The position numbers and the translations under genes are program-made. Below, piece by piece: positions 53,295-62,062 of a stretch of 64,000 bases of DNA. The stretch spans positions 2,225,001 to 2,289,000 of the forward strand of contig NZ_CP015449.1 of assembly GCF_003096075.1 (NCBI RefSeq), written 5' to 3'. Numbering within the stretch: the first letter of the stretch is position 1; each line of letters begins with the position of its first letter. The notes under the pieces are model-generated. The model was not told the DNA's origin. It was given only the letters and a program-made list of their open reading frames with translations, and searched no databases. This DNA comes from Dietzia lutea. Lineage in GTDB: Bacteria; Actinomycetota; Actinomycetes; Mycobacteriales; Mycobacteriaceae.

Positions 53295-53485
53295 CGAGGT
53301 CCCTTCGGAATGTGTCGGGGAAGGTCGTTGGTCGAGAGTCCCCGCCGGCTCACCGACGAATCACTCGTACCTCTACAACGCGCGAGGTCGCTCGAGTGTT
53401 CCCGGCGGGCGCGGTCCTGGACGGGAGTCCGGGCGCCGGAGTTCGTCGATGAGCGTTGCCGACCCGTCACCGGCGGCTCGCACCG

Positions 53486-53893
53486 CTATTCGCAGGCCAC
53501 CCCGTCGTTGTCGCGGTCGAGCTTCGAGGCGTACCCGGGCTGGCCGCGGTAGAGCGGTGCGGCGCCCGCCGCCCGGGCCGCCGAGCAGTTCTCGTAGTAC
53601 GCCGACTGCGGCGCCGGCTCGGCCACCGGTGCGGGCGCTGGCACATACGTCGACCGGGGCTCGGGCGTGTACGTGGGCTGGGTCGGCCGCTGCGCGGCGG
53701 CGGCCTGCTCGCGTGCGACCCGCTCGCGGTCGGCCTCCTCACGGGCCGCCTGCTCGCGGGCGGCTTCCGACTCGGCGCCGGCCGCGGCCGGCACCGTGGA
53801 CTCGGAGGTCGTGGCCGTCTGGGTGACCGTCGTGGTGGGCGCCGCGGTCCGGGCGGTGGACGTCACCGTGCTCGTCGCCGCCGCACCGCTCAC
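53486..53893 (-). CDS. Excalibur-domain protein (3' part of a split gene?)
   Basis: 135 aa from GTG 53893. Thr-rich stretch (about 8-30), Ala/Glu/Arg helix (35-65), Pro-rich linker, then a C-terminal excalibur domain ending in DRDNDGVACE, a calcium-binding loop of extracellular proteins. It has no signal peptide, yet the preceding ORF ends in a membrane helix exactly where this one begins. Either two coupled genes (GTGA overlap) or one gene split by a frameshift. Confidence 0.7.
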   Translation of the reverse strand: MSGAAATSTVTSTARTAAPTTTVTQTATTSESTVPAAAGAESEAAREQAAREEADRERVAREQAAAAQRPTQPTYTPEPRSTYVPAPAPVAEPAPQSAYYENCSAARAAGAAPLYRGQPGYASKLDRDNDGVACE

Positions 53894-54360
53894 GTCGGCT
53901 CGACCGCCGGGACCGGTGTGGGCCCCGCGGCGGCCATGAGCGCCACGAACCCGACGAGCAGCGCGGCGGTCCCGGATCCGACCGACGGCCACCGCCGCCG
54001 GAACGGGGTCAGCGGGGTGTCCCAGGTCAGCGGCCCGAGCGCGTCGGGGGAGACGTACCCGGCCATCGTCTGGCCGGCGAGCACCGCCTGCCGGTCCAGC
54101 TGGAAGTCCTCCTCGGCACGGACGCGGTCCTTGTGCTCGCAGTACAACCACCAGCCGCCCGGCAGCGCCGCTGCCAGACCGAGCAGCGCCATGGCCACCG
54201 AGGTGAGCCCGTCGCTGCCGAGCGTGGCGACCGCGGCCACCGCGATGAGCCCGCCCGTCACCACGCCGGTCCACGCGAGGACCGGCTTCCAGAACGGGGG
54301 CCGGACGTACGTCGGCTCGGTGAGGGTGGGGTGGGCTATGGAGGGCGAGACGATCGGCAT
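53890..54360 (-). CDS. Membrane-anchor ORF preceding the excalibur protein
   Basis: 156 aa with two membrane helices near 28-72, a cytosolic ~45-residue segment with DTPLTPFRRR, and a last helix (about 129-146) directly before the stop. The stop TGA overlaps the excalibur GTG. Full-length relatives normally carry helix(es) and excalibur domain on one chain, which makes a frameshift at about 53890-53905 likely. Confidence 0.65.
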   Translation of the reverse strand: MPIVSPSIAHPTLTEPTYVRPPFWKPVLAWTGVVTGGLIAVAAVATLGSDGLTSVAMALLGLAAALPGGWWLYCEHKDRVRAEEDFQLDRQAVLAGQTMAGYVSPDALGPLTWDTPLTPFRRRWPSVGSGTAALLVGFVALMAAAGPTPVPAVEPT

Positions 54361-54445
54361 GTCCGGGGTCTTTCGAGGGGAAGGAGTGGAGGGACCCGCG
54401 GCGGAGATCTTCTCGCCGTGAGGATGTGAACACTACTCCGACCCG

Positions 54446-54485
54446 GGTGCCGCGGCAAAGAATCCCTTATTCGCGCCGCGGCACC
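54446..54485 (-). terminator. Terminator after the GntR/ABC operon
   Basis: Perfect 11-bp arms (54446-54456 and 54475-54485), 12 nt beyond the ABC permease stop. Confidence 0.65.
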
Positions 54486-54497
54486 ACCCTGGCCGAC

Positions 54498-55379
54498 TCA
54501 GCCCAGCGCCACCTTGTGGTTCCAGGACCGCGCCGTGCGCCAGAGGCAGAACACCGCGAGGACGACGAGCGCGATCACGAAGCCTATGGGCATCACGTTG
54601 TTGCTCGCGGAGGCCCCGGCGGCCAACTCGGAGAACAGGTCGAAGCGGACGATCCCCAGCGTCTCGCCGTCGGCCTCCCCCACGCCGAGCGGGATCAGGA
54701 ACATCCCGAGCAGGGACAGCGCCTGCGTCGCCACATAGAGGAGGACGAACACGACGATCGGTCCGCCGGCCCCGAGCCCGGCCAACCGTCGCTCGTGCCC
54801 GATCGAGATCGAGAAGTAGTAGTGCACCGGCCACACCAGGATCGAGCCGAACACCAGCGCGATGCCGGCCGCGACCATCCACCCCGGCGTGACGTCGGTG
54901 ACGGTGGACCACGCGGCGGTGAGTGTCGACCACGACGGCGACGAGCCGCCCGAGCGCTGGGCGTTCGCCCACCACGCGAGCAGCGCGAGCATCACGGTGA
55001 GCACAATGGCCGCCAGGGACGCGAGCATCGCCCAGGCGAGCTTGGCCCAGTAGATGCGGGAGCCGCGTATCGGCAGGGAGTGCGTGAAGTACCCGGTCCG
55101 GCCGTAGCCCGAGCGCCAGTAGTCGGCGGCGAGGGTCAGCTGGACGGCCGGGACGGCGATCACCGCGGCGAGCATGCCCGCGGCCAGCCCGAACTCGGAC
55201 AGCACCGGCCATCCCGAGGCACCGAGCAGGCTGCCCAGCACCCCGATCAACACGATCAACCCGAAGAGGGTCCCGAGCGGACCGCGCGTGCGCAGCCACT
55301 CGTGCGTGAGGAGTCTCGTCGTCGTCGCCCTCCTCGGGGCCCCGGTCGACGGTGAGGGGGGCGCGGCGGTCGCGGTCAT
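54498..55379 (-). CDS. ABC transporter permease
   Basis: 293 aa with about six membrane helices. The ATG at 55379 overlaps the ATPase stop (ATGA). Third gene of a GntR-ATPase-permease set, the layout of YtrA-type cassettes that respond to cell-wall stress in Gram-positive bacteria. Substrate unknown. Confidence 0.85.
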   Translation of the reverse strand: MTATAAPPSPSTGAPRRATTTRLLTHEWLRTRGPLGTLFGLIVLIGVLGSLLGASGWPVLSEFGLAAGMLAAVIAVPAVQLTLAADYWRSGYGRTGYFTHSLPIRGSRIYWAKLAWAMLASLAAIVLTVMLALLAWWANAQRSGGSSPSWSTLTAAWSTVTDVTPGWMVAAGIALVFGSILVWPVHYYFSISIGHERRLAGLGAGGPIVVFVLLYVATQALSLLGMFLIPLGVGEADGETLGIVRFDLFSELAAGASASNNVMPIGFVIALVVLAVFCLWRTARSWNHKVALG

Positions 55380-56080
55380 CGGTACGTCTCCTTGAAGATC
55401 TGGTCGAGGCTGGCACCCCGGCCGCCGCGGAGGTCGTCGGCGTCGCCGGAGAGCACGACGCGGCCGTGGCGCATCATCACCACCGCGTCGAGGACGGGTT
55501 CGAGGTCGTGCACGAGGTGGGTGGCGATGAGCAGCAGCGAGTCCTCGGAGAGAGTGCGCACGATGCCGTCCACGATCAGTTGCCGCGCGGCCGGGTCGAC
55601 GCCGGAGATCGGCTCGTCGAGCAGGTAGACGCTCGCGTCGCGCGACATGGCCAGCGCGATCTGGACCTTCTCGCGCATGCCCTTGGACATCTCCTTGAGT
55701 CGCGCGGACTCGCTCAGTCCGAAGAAGCCGATGAGGTCGCGGGCCTTCTCGGGGCGGAAGTCGGCGAAGAAGTCCGCGTACAGGTCCAGGCAGTAGCTGA
55801 CCCGCGCGCGGTCCGGCAGGAAGCTGGTGTCGGGCAGGAAGGACACGCGCGCCTTGGACTCGGGGCCGGGGGCGTGGCCGGCGATGCGGATGTCGCCGGT
55901 GTAGCCGGTCATCACGCCCGCGAGGATCTTGAGCAGCGTGGTCTTCCCGCACCCGTTCTCGCCCAGCAGGCCGACGATCTGCCCGGAGGCGAGCGTGAGG
56001 TCGAGCCCGTCGAGGGCGGTGACGGGGCCGTAGCGCATGGCGAGGCCGGAGACCTCGACAAGTGGTGTGGGCTTGTTCAT
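55376..56080 (-). CDS. ABC transporter ATPase
   Basis: 234 aa. Walker A GENGCGKTT, a divergent signature MSKGMREKV instead of LSGGQ (usual in YtrB/EcsA-like exporters), Walker B VYLLDEP and the H-loop ATHLVHD. The ATG at 56080 is chosen: it directly follows the GntR stop and has GGAG 9 nt upstream; ATG 56125 would overlap the GntR gene by 44 nt. Confidence 0.9.
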   Translation of the reverse strand: MNKPTPLVEVSGLAMRYGPVTALDGLDLTLASGQIVGLLGENGCGKTTLLKILAGVMTGYTGDIRIAGHAPGPESKARVSFLPDTSFLPDRARVSYCLDLYADFFADFRPEKARDLIGFFGLSESARLKEMSKGMREKVQIALAMSRDASVYLLDEPISGVDPAARQLIVDGIVRTLSEDSLLLIATHLVHDLEPVLDAVVMMRHGRVVLSGDADDLRGGRGASLDQIFKETYR

Positions 56081-56081
56081 G

Positions 56082-56480
56082 TCAGGCATCTCCGGTGTCT
56101 GCATCGGTAGTGGTGTGGTCGTCATGGCTGTCCCATCTCTTCTCGAGTAGTGCTCGGGCCCGGTCGCGCGTCATGCCCAGGCCGCGGACGCGTCGGACGT
56201 AGGCGTTGGCGGCGTCGGTGGCGAGGTCGGCGCGGACCTCGTCGATGCGCTCCTCGTCGCTGGTGACGAACCGCCCCGTGGCCCGTTCGGACCGGCACAG
56301 CTCGAGGCGTTCGAGTTCGGCGAGGGCGCGCTGGGCGGTGTTGGGGTTGACGCCCAGGTCGGCCGCCAACTCGCGGACGCCGGGCATCTTGGTGCCCGCC
56401 GCCCAGTCCCCGGTCACGATGCGTCGCGAGAACTCCTCGACGAGCTGCACCCAGATCGGGGACGCGGTGTCGAACTGCAT
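56082..56480 (-). CDS. GntR regulator, YtrA subfamily
   Basis: 132 aa: winged helix (about 7-75, with GTKMPGVRELAADLGVNPNTA) plus a short C-terminal dimerisation tail, as in YtrA. Controls the ABC genes it overlaps and itself, through the 8-bp-arm palindrome at 56502-56523. ATG at 56480 is preferred; the longer frame would run through the operator. Confidence 0.9.
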   Translation of the reverse strand: MQFDTASPIWVQLVEEFSRRIVTGDWAAGTKMPGVRELAADLGVNPNTAQRALAELERLELCRSERATGRFVTSDEERIDEVRADLATDAANAYVRRVRGLGMTRDRARALLEKRWDSHDDHTTTDADTGDA

Positions 56481-56501
56481 CGTCGCCCCGCTTCCGTGTT
56501 G

Positions 56502-56523
56502 CTGTATTAGGTGCTTAATACAG
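56502..56523. promoter_or_regulatory. YtrA-type operator
   Basis: CTGTATTA-N6-TAATACAG, perfect 8-bp arms, about 22 nt upstream of the GntR start and inside its promoter. AT-rich arms stand out against the GC-rich background. Confidence 0.75.
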
Positions 56524-56846
56524 TGACATTCGCGTGGGCGACGCGTCAAGAGGGCGGCGCCACGCGGGCGAGCGCCGATGCAAGACGGAACCGGGATCCG
56601 GAGCGAGGACGACGACTAGACATCGGGCCCACGCAGTGGCGGCTCGACCGGCTCGCCGCTCGGATCCCGCAGACCGCACGCGGCGGACCCCGCACTCCGC
56701 GAGGGGCCGGCCGCCGCGACACACTGATCAACATCGCCAGAGGCGATCGACAAGAACGGATCGCCGGCGGCGCCATGCATCCCTTCGCCCTCGGGCGGGC
56801 CGGCGGCGTTGGTCGGCCGGGAAGCTCGGCGGGCACGCGAGCCAGG
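56524..56846. other. 323-bp intergenic stretch, no gene seen
   Basis: Between the GntR operator and the stop of the alpha/beta hydrolase gene. Open frames here are Arg-rich shadows without start signals; no repeat or hairpin stands out. Confidence 0.5.
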
Positions 56847-57869
56847 TCAAGGCCGCTCTGCGAGGAAGCGGCCGATGTCCTCCGCCACTTCATCCGCATG
56901 CTCGGAACCCACCGCATGGCTCGCGTCCGGGTACACGATGACGGTGCCCGCACGCAGCGTGCGCTCGGCGGTGTAGGCCGCGTCCCGGGTGTCGTGCATG
57001 ACCGAGTTCCCTGCCAGGATCGCCAGCACCGGCATCGGCAATGCCCGGAGATCGTCCTCGGGGATGAGAGCGGGCTGCGGAAGCCTGATCGAGTAGCCGC
57101 TCATCGCCGTCTCGACCATCCGTGCCACCGGCTCATCCTCGACCGGCGCGCCGCCTGCCGTATACGAAGAGAACGAGTCGCGCCACGACTGGGGCAACCA
57201 CGGGACCGACGCGGGGATCGCCCGGACCGCTGTGCCCCACGGGATGGACGCGAACGTGTGGGCGGGCTCGATCAGGACCAAGCGGGTCACGTTCTCGGGA
57301 CGCCGGGCAGCCGTGGTGACGGCCGTCCACCCACCGATCGACAGACCGACGAGGGTGAACTGGTCCTCCGGGAGTCGGTCCAGAGTCTGAGCGAGCCAGG
57401 CGGCGATGTCGTCGTTGTCCTCGATCGGGACCTCCTGAACGCTCATCCCCGGCTCCCCTAACAGGTCCAGCACATACACGTCGGCCAGTTCTCGAAGCGA
57501 CGACATGTTCTCCGCCCAGATCGGGCTGGGCGAGGACCGCCCCGGCAACAACACGAGCGGATCCTGCGCCGGCGAGTCGGTGGTGGCGTCGAACCGGTGG
57601 ACGCGGACGAACCCGAACCCCGTCCGCACATCCAGCGTCTCGTCCGGGACAGGCATCGTCCCCCAGGCCCGGTTGTACTCGGCCATGAACTCCTCGTACC
57701 CGGCGCGGGATTTCCAGTGCCCCACCGGGCTCGGGTCGCGGAGCGCCACAGCCCCGACCGCCACGGCGGCCACGGTTGCGACCACGACTCCGACCCGGAA
57801 CCGGCGTCTGGGCCGCCTGCGATCCGAGCCCCCGCGCTGCGCCTCGTGTGTGGGTGCCTCGTCCTGCAC
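56847..57869 (-). CDS. Membrane-anchored alpha/beta hydrolase
   Basis: 340 aa. Basic N-terminus, one membrane helix (about 25-44), then an alpha/beta hydrolase with nucleophile Ser177 in GLSIGGW and a C-terminal DASHAVG catalytic-type His. GTG at 57869 with GGAG 7 nt upstream; the longer frame would cross the operator palindrome. Divergent from a TetR gene, so probably inducible. Substrate unknown. Confidence 0.82.
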   Translation of the reverse strand: MQDEAPTHEAQRGGSDRRRPRRRFRVGVVVATVAAVAVGAVALRDPSPVGHWKSRAGYEEFMAEYNRAWGTMPVPDETLDVRTGFGFVRVHRFDATTDSPAQDPLVLLPGRSSPSPIWAENMSSLRELADVYVLDLLGEPGMSVQEVPIEDNDDIAAWLAQTLDRLPEDQFTLVGLSIGGWTAVTTAARRPENVTRLVLIEPAHTFASIPWGTAVRAIPASVPWLPQSWRDSFSSYTAGGAPVEDEPVARMVETAMSGYSIRLPQPALIPEDDLRALPMPVLAILAGNSVMHDTRDAAYTAERTLRAGTVIVYPDASHAVGSEHADEVAEDIGRFLAERP

Positions 57870-57883
57870 GACGTCTCCAAACT

Positions 57884-57899
57884 CTGACCGATCGGTCAG
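57884..57899. promoter_or_regulatory. TetR-type operator palindrome
   Basis: Perfect 16-bp palindrome CTGACCGATCGGTCAG, 14 nt upstream of the hydrolase GTG and 26 nt upstream of the divergent TetR ATG. Confidence 0.7.
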
Positions 57900-57913
57900 C
57901 TTTAGTGTGACGC

Positions 57914-57919
57914 TAACAT
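57914..57919 (+). promoter_or_regulatory. -10 box of leaderless TetR gene
   Basis: TAACAT, 6 nt before the ATG at 57926. Confidence 0.5.
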
Positions 57920-57925
57920 CTCCGC

Positions 57926-58543
57926 ATGGCCGCGTACACCCCCGGAACCGATGCACCGACGCGCATCGAACGCCTGCGGCGAGCGCAGATCATCAACGCC
58001 ACGATCGACCTCGTAGCGGCCCGCGGGCATGCGGCGGCGTCACTCTCCCGGATCGCCGCCGCCGCCGGGGTGGCCAAAGGAACGGTCATCTACCACTTCG
58101 TGAGTAGGGACGCGGTGCTCGACGCCGCCTACGACCACGTTCTGGCCTTGCTCATCGAGCAGGTCGCAGCGCAGGTGGAGGATGCCGACCCGTCCCGGGC
58201 GCCGGCGGTCTACGTGCGGGCGATGATCGCTCACTTGTCAGCGCACCCCGCTCACGCCCGAACCCTCGAGCAGGCCGGTTTGGCCGCCGCAGCCTCAGGC
58301 GAGCCATCCCGGCCTCCCGGTCGCTCACGATGGGAACCCTTGGCCCAACTGATCGGCGAGGCCACCTCCAGCAGCGATCCCGCCCCGGGGCCATCCGACA
58401 TTCGGACGGCGGCGATCCTGGCGGGCGGGATGATCGACGCAGTGGTCCGCGAGTTCCTGGAGGACCCCGCCTACGACACTGCTGCCGCCGCCCGCGCGAT
58501 CATCGCCGTGATGGGCTGGGACGACCCGGAAGACGACCGATAA
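57926..58543 (+). CDS. TetR-family regulator
   Basis: 205 aa. N-terminal HTH (about 15-62, with ASLSRIAAAAGVAKGTVIYHF). Divergent from the anchored hydrolase gene with a perfect palindrome between; expected to repress both. The C-terminal ligand pocket is unassigned. Leaderless start. Confidence 0.9.
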   Translation: MAAYTPGTDAPTRIERLRRAQIINATIDLVAARGHAAASLSRIAAAAGVAKGTVIYHFVSRDAVLDAAYDHVLALLIEQVAAQVEDADPSRAPAVYVRAMIAHLSAHPAHARTLEQAGLAAAASGEPSRPPGRSRWEPLAQLIGEATSSSDPAPGPSDIRTAAILAGGMIDAVVREFLEDPAYDTAAAARAIIAVMGWDDPEDDR

Positions 58544-58672
58544 CCGCGGCTGAACAGACAATGACGTGGCCGCCCGAGACTGTGCCCAAATGCGGGACCG
58601 GGTCCGTGCACGACGTCGTTGCGCCCACCCGGATCACCTCACGGCCCCTGAGCGGTCGCGTATGGCCAGTTC

Positions 58673-60091
58673 CTACTCCGGCAGTTTCGCCAACAGCCCG
58701 TCGGCGCGGGCCGGGTTCAGACAGCTGTCGGGAATTGTCGCGAGTGAGCACCACGCCGGCGGGAGCACCGGGCGATAGCCGGGCTCCACTCCCCCCGCTG
58801 CGATGATTTCGCGATAGGCCTCGACCCCGGAGGTCGGGCGCCGGGTCAACGCCGGGTCGCTGAGCGCGTCCACTGTGTACAGGCCGAAGCGGGCCGAGTA
58901 GTCGCCCCACTCGTAGTTGTCGACGAGCGACCAATGGTTGTAGCCGATCACCGGATATCCGTCGGCCACCGCGCGCTGCAGCCAGAAGACGGTGTCGCGC
59001 AGGAAGTCTCCCCGCTCGATGCCGTCCGCCCGGCCGCCGCCACGGGTCGGCATCCCGTTCTCCACGATGTAGATCGGCTTCCCGGGGTACGAGCGCGCGT
59101 AGTGCTGAATCGCCTCGTAGATCCCGTCCGGCTGCGGGCGAACCGCGGCGAAGTCGTCGACCGCCGCGTGGGCCGCGGTGAAATTGTTCAGCGCGACGCC
59201 GTAGTAGTAGTCGATCCCCACGTAGTCCACCGCGTCGGCGACCCGGTCGGACACGAGGGTGTCGGTGAACTCGGTGGCCAGTGGCAGATACGCCTCGTTC
59301 ATCGTGACCATCGCGTCCGGGTCGGCGCGATGGGCGGCCGCGTAGCCGAGCCGGTGCGCGGCCACCACGGCGTCGAGGAAACGGGAGAAGTCGGGCAGAC
59401 CCACCCGCCCGATGGTCATCTCGTGTTTGAAGAACACCAGGGGTTCGTTGAACGTCACCCAGAGCGTCCCGTCGCCGGCCCATCGGTCGGTGATGAGGTC
59501 GGCGAATCGGCCGAACGCGTCGGCCGCGCCCGGCGCCAGCATGCCGCCCTCGTCGGCGAGCCAGCCCGGATAGACGAAGTGGACCATGGTGATCATCGGT
59601 GTCATGCCGTGGGCACGGATCGTGTCGATGATCCGGTCGTAGTGCGCGAGCGCCGCATCGTCGTACCGACCCGGCGCGGGCTCGATCCGCGCCCACTCCA
59701 CCGACAGGCGGAAGGTGTTCACGCCCATTGCCGCAGCGTTCGCGATGTCCTCCGGATAGCGGTTCCAGAAGTCCACCGCGTCGCCCACGGGGTCCGCCTG
59801 CCCGGCGGGCGCGGCAGAGTCGGAGTACCGCTTCCAGTTGGAGTCGGGGTTCGAACCCTCCACCTGGAAGCCCGACGTGGCGACGCCCCAGTGAAAGCCG
59901 GGCGCGGCGGCGCCGCCGGCGAGCCCGGTGTCCACGGCGGCGGCGGTGGCGGCGGGAGGCAGCGGCGCGGTGGCCATTGCGAGCGCAGCCATCGCCGACA
60001 CGGCCGTCACGGCGGGCCCCGACGCCCTCACGAACGCCGACGCCCGCCCGCCCGCCGCCGGATTACTCACCTTTTCGGAGCGTATGTCCAT
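58673..60091 (-). CDS. Secreted family 1 glycoside hydrolase
   Basis: 472 aa. Signal-peptide-like segment (about 18-52, Ala-rich, ending AATAAA) then a GH1 (beta/alpha)8 barrel: acid/base Glu216 in TFNEP and nucleophile Glu344 in YIVENG; GVATSGFQVEG near 69-79 and NHWSLVDNYEW near the end are also GH1-like. Probably a beta-glucosidase/beta-galactosidase acting outside the membrane, which is unusual because most GH1 enzymes are cytosolic. Leaderless ATG at 60091. Confidence 0.88.
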   Translation of the reverse strand: MDIRSEKVSNPAAGGRASAFVRASGPAVTAVSAMAALAMATAPLPPAATAAAVDTGLAGGAAAPGFHWGVATSGFQVEGSNPDSNWKRYSDSAAPAGQADPVGDAVDFWNRYPEDIANAAAMGVNTFRLSVEWARIEPAPGRYDDAALAHYDRIIDTIRAHGMTPMITMVHFVYPGWLADEGGMLAPGAADAFGRFADLITDRWAGDGTLWVTFNEPLVFFKHEMTIGRVGLPDFSRFLDAVVAAHRLGYAAAHRADPDAMVTMNEAYLPLATEFTDTLVSDRVADAVDYVGIDYYYGVALNNFTAAHAAVDDFAAVRPQPDGIYEAIQHYARSYPGKPIYIVENGMPTRGGGRADGIERGDFLRDTVFWLQRAVADGYPVIGYNHWSLVDNYEWGDYSARFGLYTVDALSDPALTRRPTSGVEAYREIIAAGGVEPGYRPVLPPAWCSLATIPDSCLNPARADGLLAKLPE

Positions 60092-60097
60092 AACAGG

Positions 60098-60103
60098 ACC
60101 ATA
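60098..60103 (-). promoter_or_regulatory. -10 box of leaderless GH1 gene
   Basis: TATGGT on the minus strand, 6 nt before the ATG at 60091. Confidence 0.5.
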
Positions 60104-60317
60104 GGAAGACGCGTCGCCGTAGGGAGCGGATTCACGGATCAGCACGGAATCCGAGACCGCGGGTTCCGTAACCATCGGTTCACCGAAGCGTCGATTCGAA
60201 TACCGGCAGTCTCGTAATTCTCGGACATCTTGCCCGGATGGAATGACCGTCGTCCTCCCACGAGAGCCGGCGTCCGCCCGCTCTCATGCCGCCCGAATCG
60301 ACCGAAGGTCACCCACC

Positions 60318-61235
60318 ATGACGTCACGTGTCCGCCCCGCCATCGGCGCCGCCCTCGCCGGCGCCCTCCTCCTCACCGGTTGTGCGACCGGCACCGCCGA
60401 CGGTGCCGCGGAAGACGACCGGGTTATCCGCTTCGCCACCCTGCCCGTGAGCGACGACCCCACGGCCGAGACCCCCGTGGTCGAGCTGGCCGCGCTGCTC
60501 GAGCAGGAGACCGGCTACAAGGTCGAGATCACCGATGTGCCCAACTACTCGGCGGTCATCGAGGCGATCCGCGCGGGGCACGAGGACCTCGGGATCATGA
60601 GCGCGTTCCCCACGGCCATGGCCGTCAACACCGGCGAGGTCGACCCGCTCGTCGCGTGGACCGGCTCCGACGATCCGGTTGCGCGCTGCGTCGTCCTGGC
60701 GGATTCGCCGCTCCAGTCGCTCGAGGACATCACCCCGGATCACACCGTCGCCTTCGCCGACCCCGCCTCCAGCTCCGGCTACTTCATGCCGGTGTACATG
60801 CTGGACCGGGCCGGCCTCACCCGTGACGAGGACTACGAGGTGCTGTTCTCCGGCGGCCACGACCGCAGCCAGCTGGCGCTGAAGAACGGACAGGCCGACG
60901 TGTCGTGCACCGCCGCGATGTTCACCGAGATGGCCGGACAGGGCAGCCCCTACTTCCCGTTCGAGGAGGGCGAGACGCGAGTGATCGGCGAGAGCCCGTC
61001 GATGCCCGTGTCGATCGCCGTCCTCGGCAACCAGAAGATGGACGAGTCCAAGCGCGCCGCTCTCCTCGAGGCGCTGCCGGTGGTGTTCGCCCCGGGGAAC
61101 AAGGACGCGCTCGGCACCTACGGCGAGGCGATCCCCGAGGACGGCGAGCCGATGATGGAGCCGGGCCCGGAGACCTTCCAGACGCTCGTGGACATCGCGG
61201 CCGTCGCCGGCGTCGACATCTCGGATCTCGAATGA
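60318..61235 (+). CDS. phnD: PhnD-like substrate-binding lipoprotein
   Basis: 305 aa. Lipoprotein signal with lipobox LLTGC (Cys22), then a periplasmic-binding fold of the phosphonate/phosphite type (VIRFATLPVSDDPT start, FADPASSSGYFMP in the middle). Captures an anionic phosphorus compound and delivers it to PhnE/PhnC. ATG at 60318 with AAGG upstream; overlaps the ATPase gene as ATGA. The ligand cannot be told from sequence. Confidence 0.88.
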   Translation: MTSRVRPAIGAALAGALLLTGCATGTADGAAEDDRVIRFATLPVSDDPTAETPVVELAALLEQETGYKVEITDVPNYSAVIEAIRAGHEDLGIMSAFPTAMAVNTGEVDPLVAWTGSDDPVARCVVLADSPLQSLEDITPDHTVAFADPASSSGYFMPVYMLDRAGLTRDEDYEVLFSGGHDRSQLALKNGQADVSCTAAMFTEMAGQGSPYFPFEEGETRVIGESPSMPVSIAVLGNQKMDESKRAALLEALPVVFAPGNKDALGTYGEAIPEDGEPMMEPGPETFQTLVDIAAVAGVDISDLE

Positions 61236-62062
61236 CCGGCCACGCCGCGGCCACGATCCCCGCCCCCGCCCGACCAGCCCGGCCCGTGCCCACGGGCGAC
61301 CCGCGGGTCCACATCCAGGACCTCAGCGTCCGCTACGCCGCCGACGCCCCGCTCGTGCTCGACGGGGTCGACCTGGACCTGTACGCCGGGCAGACCGTCG
61401 CCCTGCTCGGCTCGTCGGGATCGGGCAAGTCGACACTCATGAAGTCCCTGACGGGCTTCGCGCCCATCACCTCCGGCGTCGTCACCGTGGACGGCGCCGA
61501 CGTCTCCGCCCTCACCGGCCGGCAGTTGCGGCACCTCCGCTCCCAGGTCGGGCAGGTGTTCCAGCAGTTCAACCTCATCGGTCGGCTGTCGGTCCTGACC
61601 AACGTGCTCCTGGGGTCGCTGCACCACGCCGGAGCCCTCAACATGCTCGGCACCTTCCGGGCCGCGGACCGCCGGCGTGCCTACGAACTCCTCGAGCGTG
61701 TCGGGATCGCGGACAAAGCGCTGGACGAGGCGCGCAGCCTCTCCGGCGGTCAGCAGCAGCGGGTCGCGATCGCGCGGGCCCTGATGCAGCGGCCGCGCTG
61801 CGTCCTCGCCGACGAGCCGGTCGCCTCACTGGACCCGCGCACCAGCCACGTCGTCCTCGACCTGTTGCAGTCCATCGCCCGCGACGAGAACATCCCCGTC
61901 CTCGTGAGCCTCCACGTCGTGCCGCTGGCCCTGGAGCACTCCGACCGGGTCGTGGGCCTGCGGGGTGGACGGATCGTGGTGGAGGGCGCCACCTCGGATC
62001 TCGACGCCGAGGCGCTCGCCCCGGTGTACGCGACCGATGCCGAGGTCGGTGACGACAGGTGA
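61232..62062 (+). CDS. phnC: PhnC-like ABC ATPase
   Basis: 276 aa. Walker A GSSGSGKST (60-68), VGQVFQQFNLIGRL Q-loop region, signature SLSGGQQQR, Walker B CVLADEP. Energises uptake by the neighbouring binding protein and permease. A ~20-residue Pro/Ala N-terminal extension precedes the fold. Overlaps both neighbours (ATGA, GTGA). Confidence 0.92.
   Translation: MTGHAAATIPAPARPARPVPTGDPRVHIQDLSVRYAADAPLVLDGVDLDLYAGQTVALLGSSGSGKSTLMKSLTGFAPITSGVVTVDGADVSALTGRQLRHLRSQVGQVFQQFNLIGRLSVLTNVLLGSLHHAGALNMLGTFRAADRRRAYELLERVGIADKALDEARSLSGGQQQRVAIARALMQRPRCVLADEPVASLDPRTSHVVLDLLQSIARDENIPVLVSLHVVPLALEHSDRVVGLRGGRIVVEGATSDLDAEALAPVYATDAEVGDDR

Noticed and set aside
51735-53552. 605-codon frame through the mycolyltransferase remnant
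   Set aside because: After about 52080 the frame leaves the homologous sequence and runs antisense through the Bax-inhibitor-like gene.
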